The notes below the pieces were generated by a model. That model saw nothing but the letters and a program-made list of their open reading frames with translations, did not search any database and was not told the origin of the DNA. This document shows, piece by piece, positions 1-4,950 of a stretch of 5,966 nucleotides of DNA; positions within the stretch are counted from its first letter, which is position 1, and each line of letters opens with the position of its first letter. The stretch comes from Acidobacteriaceae bacterium (GTDB lineage: Bacteria > Acidobacteriota > Terriglobia > Terriglobales > Acidobacteriaceae): assembly GCA_027364815.1 (NCBI GenBank), contig DAHXOQ010000183.1:1-5966 (forward strand), in the 5' to 3' direction. Made by a program: the position numbers and the translations under genes.

Positions 1-1
1 G

Positions 2-619
2 CCTTATGACATCGGCCAGATCGGCCAGCTCGACCTGCAAATCCTCCTCGAACTCTTCGGCGGCAAAGACGCAGCACGCGCCCTCACCTCATCCTGGGAT
101 GGCGGCCTCTATTGGGCCGGAGCGCGCCGTGATGCAACTGAAGCAGAGCTCGCAACCACCCGCTCCGTTGCCATCTTCTATCTCTCCGCGTGGAAAAACT
201 CCGACTCCGCCAGGCGCTTTGCAGAAATATACTCGGGTGAACTCGGCCACAAATACTCCGGCCTCAAGCATGACGAAGCCCTGAGCACTGGCGCAACCGA
301 GGTCTACGTCACCAATGAAGGCCCCGTCACCATCACCACCCGCGGCCATAACGTATTCGTCACCGAGAGCATCCCGCTGGAGGAAGCGGGGAAGCTTGCG
401 ATGCTCATGCTCGACGCGCAGGGAACGGGCGAACTCAAGCAAGCCAGGCAGAGCTCACCTTCTCAACGGATTGATAAGAATTCGGATGCCCCAGGTCTCG
501 CTTTTGAGACCATAGATTCAGAAATATCCCGCGACTCTCTCACAGGCAGCTTCGTCCGCTTCTTCTCCAACTGCGGCCTCATGAAATTCGCTCTCAACGC
601 CACAAAAGCCCTGCGCTGA
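2..619 (+). CDS. Conserved-looking hypothetical protein, C-terminal part (5' end outside window)
   Basis: An open frame runs from the window edge to a TGA at 617-619 and gives 205 residues. No in-frame start is needed because the gene begins upstream. Codons are strongly GC-ending, as in pepD and the AIM24-like gene, which supports real coding. The visible part is soluble, with no membrane segment or signal. It opens with a helical stretch (DIGQIGQLDLQILLELFGG, residues 3-21), then a Trp/Gly/Tyr-rich patch (SWDGGLYWAGARR, 31-43) and a Lys/Arg-rich helix ending near residue 90. A beta-rich segment with TEVYVTNEG and ITTRGHNVFVTES follows (99-123), then a polar tail. I do not recognise the family. 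The pattern of helices followed by strands would suit the distal part of a larger enzyme or peptidase-like protein, but no catalytic motif is visible. The 100-nt gap to the convergent Sel1 gene contains a REP-like palindrome. Confidence 0.8.
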   Translation, partial: PYDIGQIGQLDLQILLELFGGKDAARALTSSWDGGLYWAGARRDATEAELATTRSVAIFYLSAWKNSDSARRFAEIYSGELGHKYSGLKHDEALSTGATEVYVTNEGPVTITTRGHNVFVTESIPLEEAGKLAMLMLDAQGTGELKQARQSSPSQRIDKNSDAPGLAFETIDSEISRDSLTGSFVRFFSNCGLMKFALNATKALR

Positions 620-631
620 TTGGTTTTTCGT

Positions 632-660
632 GCGGTAGACCGGGGATTTATCCCCGGCAA
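632..660 (+). repeat. REP-like palindrome with GTAG head, copy 1
   Basis: GTAG at 635-638 is followed by a palindrome with a 7-bp stem (CCGGGGA 640-646 pairs with TCCCCGG 651-657) and a TTTA loop. It lies between the ends of two convergent genes, 13 nt after the stop at 619. A second copy with the same layout (GCGGTAG, then a G-run, TTTAT, a C-run and CAA) lies at 5852-5882. Bacterial REP elements of the RAYT-linked type carry a GTAG or GGAG tetranucleotide 5' of an imperfect palindrome, so assignment to that class is reasonable. No RAYT gene is in the window. It could also act as a transcription or mRNA 3'-end barrier, but no U-run follows on either strand. Confidence 0.65.
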
Positions 661-719
661 TTAAATCCCTTTAATCGAAGTATTTAGTTGTACAGATTGA
701 ATTTGGTTATAGATTGCAT

Positions 720-1547
720 TCATCTCAGAGTTGTTTTCATAGGGTGACTCTCATGCCATTTCCGCAAACGTGCCCGAGTTTGTAATAACTCCTCATTATT
801 AAGGAAAGATGCAGAATCATCTCTAGCGTTTTCTACGTACTTTTGATTGATAGCGTTTTTTTCGTACTTTATACTTGGGTTTTCAACATTACTCGATGCT
901 GCGAGAGACAGCCAAAAATATGATTCTATGAAATTTTGTGTCACTCCTTCGCCGTCATGGTACATGGCACCGAGGTTGTATTGGGCAGGTGCATAACCCT
1001 GTTCGGCAGCCTTGCGAAACCAAGCAGATGCTTTCACCGCATCTTGTGATACTCCCATTCCATCACGGTAAAGAACCCCAAGATCATATTGTCCGAACAT
1101 ATAACCTTGTTCGGCCGCTTTATGAATCCAGAATGCAGCTTGCTCAATATTTTGTTGTACTCCTTGGCCTTCTTTATACAGAACACCAAGGTTGTATTCA
1201 GCCGCACCATAGCCCTGATCAGCGGCTTTGCGAAACCAGAATGCAGCCTGTACGTTATTCAGCGTCACACCTTCGCCGAGGTGGAAAAGAATGCCAAGTT
1301 CTGATTGTGCATGAGCATCACCCTGTTCTGCTGACTTGAGAAACCAGTCAGCAGCCTGAGAGAAGTCTTGAGGCATTCCTTGGCCATCGCGGTATCTAAT
1401 GCCAAGATTGTATTGTGCCGTTGCGTTCCCGTTGGCTGCTTTTTGTTTGAGTACAGCTAGACTTTGGCCTCTTATGCCACAATTAGAAAGGCAAAAGATC
1501 AGTAGAGCGAAAATGTAACGCTCGGATCCATGACAGAGTTTCAGCAC
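720..1547 (-). CDS. Exported Sel1-like repeat (SLR/TPR-like) protein
   Basis: The gene encodes 275 residues from a GTG start at 1547. The start is chosen because GAGGTG (1552-1557) lies 4 nt upstream and the ATG-free frame opens directly into a signal-like N-terminus. Residues 1-10 are polar and basic, 11-20 hydrophobic (YIFALLIFCL), and LSNC at 20-23 resembles a lipobox, but Asn at -1 is atypical, so lipidation is doubtful. Five Sel1-like repeats of exactly 36 residues follow (about 41-220), each with the pattern AQYNLG..Y.dG.GV.qn...A..W..KAAeQGy. A charged tail (about 221-275) ends the protein. SLR proteins form alpha-solenoids that act as protein-interaction scaffolds, often in the envelope. 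The partner is unknown. The gene starts 10 nt after the stop of the 105-aa gene, so the two are surely cotranscribed. GC is clearly lower than in pepD (a sampled 60-nt stretch has 25 G/C against 37). Confidence 0.93.
   Translation of the reverse strand: MLKLCHGSERYIFALLIFCLSNCGIRGQSLAVLKQKAANGNATAQYNLGIRYRDGQGMPQDFSQAADWFLKSAEQGDAHAQSELGILFHLGEGVTLNNVQAAFWFRKAADQGYGAAEYNLGVLYKEGQGVQQNIEQAAFWIHKAAEQGYMFGQYDLGVLYRDGMGVSQDAVKASAWFRKAAEQGYAPAQYNLGAMYHDGEGVTQNFIESYFWLSLAASSNVENPSIKYEKNAINQKYVENARDDSASFLNNEELLQTRARLRKWHESHPMKTTLR
888..1427 (-). repeat. Five in-frame 108-bp tandem repeats encoding Sel1-like repeats
   Basis: The DNA coding the five SLR units repeats with exact 108-bp spacing. The anchor 'CCAAG' or its variants recurs at 970, 1078, 1186, 1294 and 1402 with no insertion or deletion. 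The units read at 970, 1078 and 1186 are also similar at the nucleotide level (CC.AGgTtgTATT... GCATAaCCcTG.TCgGC.GC), which suggests intragenic duplication rather than protein-level convergence only. Confidence 0.85.
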
Positions 1548-1557
1548 AATACACCTC

Positions 1558-1875
1558 TTAGAATTTCGTAGTAGGAAAGCACGGGATTTTCAGACAATGA
1601 GCTAAAACTGTTTTATACCCTCGTGCAGTTTCAACTTTCGTGATGTAAAAGGCATTTAACGGATCCTGTACGATATAAAGAATTCTCTGGTTCACATGCT
1701 TAAGGGCCCACGATTTTGCTTCACCTAATGTTTTGCGACTTCCGCAATGTTTCATAAAGCAATAAGGAAATTCAGTCCAAACGGTAAACGCGTTCGCTGG
1801 ATCTTTAAAATCTATCCCTTCTGTGGGTGCATCACGAACGATCTTCTCAATAACAAGTTTAATTTCAGCGTCCAT
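1558..1875 (-). CDS. Small hypothetical protein with two CX4C motifs
   Basis: The gene encodes 105 residues from the ATG at 1875, with GAGGTG (1883-1888) 7 nt upstream and a TAA stop at 1558-1560. I do not recognise the family. The N-terminus is an amphipathic, acidic helix (DAEIKLVIEKIVRDAP, residues 2-17). The centre contains YCFMKHC (C39, C44) and the end HCLKIPC (C94, C99), two CX4C pairs about 50 residues apart that could bind a metal or form disulfides. There is no signal peptide or membrane helix, so it is presumably cytoplasmic, which argues for metal binding over disulfides. Its stop directly abuts the Shine-Dalgarno of the exported Sel1 gene, so the two are expressed together. The AT-rich composition (23 G/C in 60 nt at 1561-1620) matches its two neighbours and differs from pepD, consistent with acquired DNA. 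Confidence 0.75.
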   Translation of the reverse strand: MDAEIKLVIEKIVRDAPTEGIDFKDPANAFTVWTEFPYCFMKHCGSRKTLGEAKSWALKHVNQRILYIVQDPLNAFYITKVETARGYKTVLAHCLKIPCFPTTKF

Positions 1876-1894
1876 AAAAAACCACCTCTTTAAA

Positions 1895-1923
1895 ATGATA
1901 GGTTAGAAACCAAACATCTTCAA
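1895..1923 (-). promoter_or_regulatory. Candidate sigma70-type promoter for the CX4C-Sel1 gene pair
   Basis: On the minus strand TTGAAG (1918-1923) and TATCAT (1895-1900) are separated by exactly 17 nt. They match 4/6 and 5/6 bases of the consensus boxes. Transcription would start at or just before the Shine-Dalgarno of the 105-aa gene, giving a very short leader, so the site is plausible but tight. Confidence 0.4.
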
Positions 1924-1952
1924 CAACAAACCTTGAGGAACCGAGTTCTGGC

Positions 1953-2339
1953 CTATCGTGTTACACCAGATTCGACAATTTGACATGGTAGTCGTCCGTT
2001 CTTTAACAGGCATATATATTCGTCGAGAACCTCTTGGTAAATAGTGAATTTATTTGGGGAAGTTAAGCTGTCATACTCTCCAATCTTCCGGTATTGAATT
2101 TCACGATCTTTGTTACGATATAACTCCGTAATACATCCACAATTCTTGCACCGTCGTAATGTACTACCTACATTGAGACAAACTTTTACAATGTCAATCT
2201 CGGTCATCTTGACCTGCGTTGGTATTACCTCTACCAGATTCGGGTGAGAGCAGGTTGGGTGAATGCAAGTAAGACTTGGTTTCTTCTTGGGACTAGTTTC
2301 TCTATCTCTTGCAACTACGGGACGTCTGCTTCCTCGCAT
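1953..2339 (-). CDS. Hypothetical zinc-ribbon-like protein with basic N-terminus
   Basis: The gene encodes 128 residues from the ATG at 2339, preceded by GAGGTG (2345-2350) 5 nt upstream. Residues 1-20 are rich in Arg and Lys (RGSRR, RDRETSPKKK). A Cys-rich region follows: C25-X4-C30-X-H32 (TCIHPTCSHPN) and then CKNCGC at 64-69. The second is a typical CX2CG zinc knuckle, so the two elements could form one zinc ribbon separated by about 34 residues of mainly beta-forming sequence (LVEVIP, IDIVKVCL). The rest (70-128) is mixed, with further cysteines at 110 and 119. There is no signal or membrane helix. A basic tail plus zinc ribbon suggests binding to nucleic acid or a ribonucleoprotein, but this is inference. 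It lies 77 nt upstream of the CX4C gene on the same strand and shares its low GC and Shine-Dalgarno core. It may be cotranscribed or use its own promoter in the divergent gap with pepD. Confidence 0.72.
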   Translation of the reverse strand: MRGSRRPVVARDRETSPKKKPSLTCIHPTCSHPNLVEVIPTQVKMTEIDIVKVCLNVGSTLRRCKNCGCITELYRNKDREIQYRKIGEYDSLTSPNKFTIYQEVLDEYICLLKNGRLPCQIVESGVTR

Positions 2340-2555
2340 TGTTTCACCTCACAAAAGCATGATGACACCGTTTGTTCGATCCCCGCTACAACAATCAACA
2401 GAATTTGCAATGCTTTTTATCACCAGCTTTCTCCACCCCCTCCATTTCCAACTTTTACTCAACTGAATAATCGCCGCAATGCATGCACACCTCAGCCTCA
2501 AGCTCCCCCATTGCTGTACTATTTCTGTTGCGAACTTATCTCATAGGAGTCACTC
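2340..2555. other. Divergent intergenic region between zinc-ribbon gene and pepD
   Basis: This 216-nt region must hold start signals for both divergent genes. I see the Shine-Dalgarno of each at its edges (GAGGTG on the minus strand at 2345-2350, AGGAG on the plus strand at 2545-2549) and a pyrimidine-rich stretch on the plus strand around 2428-2460. No convincing -35/-10 pair, operator palindrome or riboswitch is visible. Composition shifts here from AT-rich on the left to the high GC of pepD on the right. Confidence 0.6.
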
Positions 2556-4004
2556 ATGCAGCAAGCCTTAGAAAATCTCGAACCGAAATCCATTTGGAAG
2601 CACTTTGACCGCATCGCAGCCATCCCCCGCGCCTCAACCAAGGAGGCCGCCGTCCGCCAATATGTACTGGACGAAGCCGCCCGCCTTGGCCTCAAGGCCA
2701 CACAAGATGCGGTTGGCAACGTGGTTGTCAGCAAGCCCGCCCGCCCGGGGCGCGAATCCGCCACACCCGCACTCCTGCAAGGCCACCTCGACATGGTCTG
2801 CGAGAAAAACGAGGGCACAGCCTTCAACTTTGACACGGACGGCATCCGCATCCTGCGCAAGGGCGATTGGCTCACAGCCGACGGCACCACCCTCGGCGCA
2901 GATAACGGCGTTGGCGTCGCCACCGGGCTCGCCGTCATGGAGAGCAACTCCATTAATCACGGGCCGCTTGAATTCGTTTTCACGATTGACGAAGAAACCG
3001 GCCTGACCGGCGCGTCTGAGTTTCCTGCCGGCGTGCTCAAGTCAAAGTATTTTTTCAACCTCGACGGCGAAGAAAAAGGCACGCTCTGCATCGGTTGCGC
3101 CGGCGGACTCATCACCAAGGCCCGCCGCGCCGTCAAGCTGCAGACGCCCGCCGCCAAAGCCGCTTTCCGCATCAAGATCAGCGGACTGCGCGGCGGCCAC
3201 TCCGGTGTTGACATCCACCTCGGTCGCGCCAACGCCATTCGCATTCTTGGCGCAACACTCCAGGCAGTGCTCGCCGAGTTGCCAGCCGAAGTCGCCGACC
3301 TCAAAGGCGGCAGCGCGCAGAACGCCATCCCGCGCGAAGCCTTCGCAGTCATCGCGCTCGACGCCGATCACACGGCCAGGCTGAACCAGATTCTCTCCCG
3401 CTGCCAGAGTGAGCAGCGCACCGACATCGGCGCATTTGACCCGGAGATCACCATCGCCGCTGAAAAAACTGACCTGCCGACCAAGGTTATGGCTGCTCAC
3501 GATTCCCGCAGCGTCGCCGATGCGCTTGCCTGCCTGCCTCACGGCGTCCTTGCCATGAGCCCCGACGTTCCCGGCCTGGTGCAGAACTCCACCAATCTGG
3601 CAATTATCACCCTGACCGACGGCGTGATAGAGATTGTTACCAGCCAGCGCAGCGCCATCGAGAGCAGCAAGCTCTCAGCTGCAAACCTCGTCGCCACCGC
3701 TTGCCGCCTCGCCGGCTTTGAGACCGAGCACAGCGGCAGCTATTCCGGCTGGAAGCCCGAACCCAATAGCGAGATTGTCCGCCAGATGCAGGAAGTGCAC
3801 AACAAGCTCTACGGCAAACCCGCCGAGCTGGTCATCATGCACGCCGGCCTCGAGTGCGGCACAATCGGCGAAAAATATCCCGGCATGCAAATGGTGAGCC
3901 TGGGCCCGCAAATCGAAAACCCGCACAGCCCCAATGAGCGTTGTCAGATCTCCTCCGTCGAGCCCTTCTATCAGTACCTCTGCGCCGTGCTGGAGGCGAT
4001 TTAA
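2556..4004 (+). CDS. pepD: Aminoacyl-histidine dipeptidase (cytosolic Xaa-His / beta-Ala-His dipeptidase, M20 family)
   Basis: The gene encodes 482 residues, close to the roughly 485 of Escherichia coli PepD. The ATG is fixed by AGGAG at 2545-2549, 6 nt upstream. PepD is a cytoplasmic di-zinc peptidase of the M20 clan that cleaves dipeptides, notably Xaa-His such as carnosine, recycling amino acids. All landmark residues are visible: GHLDMVCEK with metal ligand H77 and D79; LGADNGVG with bridging D116; DEETGLTGA with catalytic general base E146 and metal ligand E147; NLDGEEKG with D170; and NPHSPNE with H457. The lid/dimerisation domain lies between, starting around GLRGGHSGVDIH, with later AQNAIPRE and VQNSTNLA motifs typical of the family. 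These assignments follow known PepD alignments. The gene stands alone on its strand, with the zinc-ribbon gene divergent upstream and a stable hairpin 70 nt after its stop. Nothing suggests loss of function. Confidence 0.97.
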   Translation: MQQALENLEPKSIWKHFDRIAAIPRASTKEAAVRQYVLDEAARLGLKATQDAVGNVVVSKPARPGRESATPALLQGHLDMVCEKNEGTAFNFDTDGIRILRKGDWLTADGTTLGADNGVGVATGLAVMESNSINHGPLEFVFTIDEETGLTGASEFPAGVLKSKYFFNLDGEEKGTLCIGCAGGLITKARRAVKLQTPAAKAAFRIKISGLRGGHSGVDIHLGRANAIRILGATLQAVLAELPAEVADLKGGSAQNAIPREAFAVIALDADHTARLNQILSRCQSEQRTDIGAFDPEITIAAEKTDLPTKVMAAHDSRSVADALACLPHGVLAMSPDVPGLVQNSTNLAIITLTDGVIEIVTSQRSAIESSKLSAANLVATACRLAGFETEHSGSYSGWKPEPNSEIVRQMQEVHNKLYGKPAELVIMHAGLECGTIGEKYPGMQMVSLGPQIENPHSPNERCQISSVEPFYQYLCAVLEAI

Positions 4005-4006
4005 CT

Positions 4007-4036
4007 GGCTGCCTCATCCTTTCCAAGCTTTTGCGG
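4007..4036 (+). repeat. Degenerate repeat, left copy (matches 4743-4772)
   Basis: The 30 nt here match 4743-4772 at about 22 positions by eye, including GGCT and an exact 10-mer CATCCTTTCC. The two copies flank the low-GC lipoprotein gene in direct orientation. The left copy starts 3 nt after the pepD stop and lacks the right palindromic arm that makes the second copy a perfect hairpin. This could be a degraded intergenic repeat or a boundary of inserted DNA, and chance similarity is not excluded. Confidence 0.4.
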
Positions 4037-4074
4037 GGTACTTCAGTTCTGACCACCCGATAATGATTGGTTAC

Positions 4075-4099
4075 CCCGGGTCCCGTTCACGGACCCGGG
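4075..4099 (+). terminator. 9-bp GC-rich hairpin after pepD; possible transcription end
   Basis: CCCGGGTCC (4075-4083) pairs perfectly with GGACCCGGG (4091-4099) across a 7-nt loop, 70 nt downstream of the pepD stop. No U-run follows, so it is not a classical intrinsic terminator. It may protect the mRNA end or belong to an intergenic repeat. CGGGGTA (4034-4040) can pair instead with TACCCCG (4072-4078), which would disrupt the base of the main stem, so two exclusive folds exist. Confidence 0.45.
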
Positions 4100-4143
4100 A
4101 TTCAATAATCTCAGACCTACAAATATCTACAGTTTTTTATTGT

Positions 4144-4170
4144 TTGCAAATTAAGTAGTTTGGTGATAAT
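4144..4170 (+). promoter_or_regulatory. Candidate promoter for the lipoprotein gene
   Basis: TTGCAA (4144-4149) and GATAAT (4165-4170) lie 15 nt apart. Shifting the -10 by one base to ATAATT gives 16 nt. Both boxes are near consensus and sit in an AT-rich stretch about 58 nt ahead of the start codon, but AT-rich DNA yields such matches easily. Confidence 0.4.
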
Positions 4171-4217
4171 TTTGTGCGTAATTGTAGTACAGAACTAACC
4201 AGTTGCAAATCTATCAC

Positions 4218-4222
4218 GGAGG
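4218..4222 (+). promoter_or_regulatory. Shine-Dalgarno GGAGG that sets the lipoprotein start
   Basis: GGAGG is 5 nt before the ATG at 4228 but only 2 nt before the in-frame ATG at 4225. It lies well inside the longest possible frame, which begins at 4174. It therefore selects 4228, and starting there also gives a clean lipoprotein signal peptide. Confidence 0.8.
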
Positions 4223-4227
4223 AAATG

Positions 4228-4716
4228 ATGAAGAATTTTATGTTTGGCATGATGACGCTTGTATTCGCGGTTTTGTTAATAAGTTGCTCAAATGGCTCTA
4301 ACAGTTCAGGCAATACTGGTGGTTCTGGTTCATGTAAATCAGGAAATGTGTGTGCACAAACAACATATACGAATGCTAGCCTTACAGGTAATTACGCATT
4401 TGTGAATAATGCTAATACTTGGATTGGAGCAATTACAACTGATGGTAATGGAAATATTACATCTGGAACAATCACTTATGGCATTACAAATTCATGCACT
4501 GTGTCAGTCACAGGTACATATGAAATTCAAAGTAGTGGAGCTGGAACTGCAATATTGAATTTTGCATCTGGTGGTAATACCCCATGTGATTCAACGAAAA
4601 TAAATACGCTTCAAAGTATTCTTGGTGGAGCATACAATATTGAGGTATCTCAGCAAGGTTCTGAAATGTTTATGGTCAATAGCAATCCAGAAACGAACAT
4701 TTTATCAAAGCAATAA
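4228..4716 (+). CDS. Small lipoprotein with a DGNGNITSG-type beta domain
   Basis: The gene encodes 162 residues. The start is chosen from GGAGG and from the signal peptide: MKN, a hydrophobic core (residues 4-18), then the lipobox LISC with Cys20 as the lipidated residue. Ser at +2 does not suggest inner-membrane retention, so an outer-membrane location is likely. A Ser/Gly/Asn linker (21-40) leads to a beta-rich domain with LTGNYAF (52-58), DGNGNITSG (72-80), VTGTYEI (94-100) and GAGTAILNF (104-112). I associate this motif order with lipoproteins and cell-surface proteins abundant in Acidobacteriota, where it often recurs in longer proteins. Here there is one copy. C36, C42, C90 and C120 could form two disulfides outside the cytoplasm. 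Function is unknown. The gene is much more AT-rich than its neighbours (20 G/C in 60 nt at 4441-4500), suggesting acquisition or relaxed composition, and it stands alone between hairpins. Confidence 0.88.
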   Translation: MKNFMFGMMTLVFAVLLISCSNGSNSSGNTGGSGSCKSGNVCAQTTYTNASLTGNYAFVNNANTWIGAITTDGNGNITSGTITYGITNSCTVSVTGTYEIQSSGAGTAILNFASGGNTPCDSTKINTLQSILGGAYNIEVSQQGSEMFMVNSNPETNILSKQ

Positions 4717-4742
4717 TCTATTTTCAGTTACATATTGGTGCA

Positions 4743-4772
4743 GGCTATCCCATCCTTTCCGCACTTTCACGG
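4743..4772 (+). repeat. Degenerate repeat, right copy (matches 4007-4036)
   Basis: This is the second member of the direct-repeat pair that flanks the lipoprotein gene, starting 26 nt after its stop. Here the sequence forms the left arm and loop of the strong hairpin at 4747-4784. Confidence 0.4.
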
Positions 4773-4784
4773 AAAGGATGGGAT
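4747..4784 (+). terminator. Perfect 15-bp hairpin after the lipoprotein gene
   Basis: The arm 4747-4761 (ATCCCATCCTTTCCG) is perfectly complementary to 4770-4784 across an 8-nt loop, 30 nt after the stop at 4716. The structure is very stable, but what follows is TCAAAAACC, with no U-run. It may stop or protect the upstream transcript, or be a mobile palindromic repeat. The bases after the right arm (GGGATTCAA) and before it (TTCACGGA) recur at the hairpin at 4075-4099, which supports a repeat-family reading. Confidence 0.5.
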
Positions 4785-4883
4785 TCAAAAACCTTCACGC
4801 CAACCCGCCAAATATGCATGCAACGCGGGCACATGCCAACTTGCAAAAACCATCCAAAATTTTCGCCCATCACTTATCGACAT

Positions 4884-4918
4884 AAAAAAACAAAAAGGGG
4901 CCGGATTTCTCCGGCCCC
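4884..4918 (-). terminator. Intrinsic terminator of the AIM24-like gene
   Basis: On the minus strand a 9-bp stem (GGGGCCGGA, 4910-4918, with its complement at 4897-4905) and a 4-nt GAAA loop are followed by TTTTTG and seven further T (4884-4896). This is a textbook rho-independent terminator, 32 nt after the TAA at 4951. The GAAA tetraloop adds stability. Confidence 0.93.
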
Positions 4919-4948
4919 TGCCCCCTGAGCCCTGTCCCCTGGGCCCTG
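4914..4948 (-). repeat. Five-unit heptamer array; G-quadruplex-capable 3' UTR
   Basis: The plus strand reads as five units of NNCCCTG in exact 7-nt phase (4914, 4921, 4928, 4935, 4942). It fills the whole gap between the AIM24-like stop and the terminator and overlaps the first 5 nt of the terminator stem. On the transcribed minus strand it gives five runs of three to five G separated by CCCA, ACA, CTCA and CA, which satisfies the G3+N1-7 quadruplex consensus. Four of the runs lie outside the terminator stem. Confidence 0.75.
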
Positions 4949-4950
4949 TT

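Noticed and set aside
89..442. Minus-strand open frame of 117 codons opposite the partial gene
   Set aside because: It is a by-product of GC-rich coding on the plus strand. There is no ribosome site, and it has Gly/Ala-rich shadow composition.
938..1339. Plus-strand frame of 133 codons within the Sel1 gene
   Set aside because: It arises from the 108-bp repeats read on the wrong strand. The His/Gln-rich product shows no family signal.
2379..2389. GTAGCGGGGAT on the minus strand, like half of a REP-like element
   Set aside because: The second palindromic arm is missing, and an 11-nt resemblance is too little to call a third copy.
2244..2546. Plus-strand frame of 100 codons overlapping the zinc-ribbon gene and the pepD leader
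   Set aside because: It has no ribosome site, low-complexity composition, and covers the region needed for divergent start signals.
2519..3542. Long minus-strand frames inside pepD (2519-2953, 2957-3352, 3042-3542)
   Set aside because: They lie antisense to a fully intact pepD with all catalytic residues. GC-rich codon bias produces such frames, and no start signals are seen.
4174..4227. Longer N-terminus for the lipoprotein starting at 4174
   Set aside because: It would bury the lipoprotein signal 18 residues inside and has no Shine-Dalgarno. GGAGG at 4218-4222 points to 4228.
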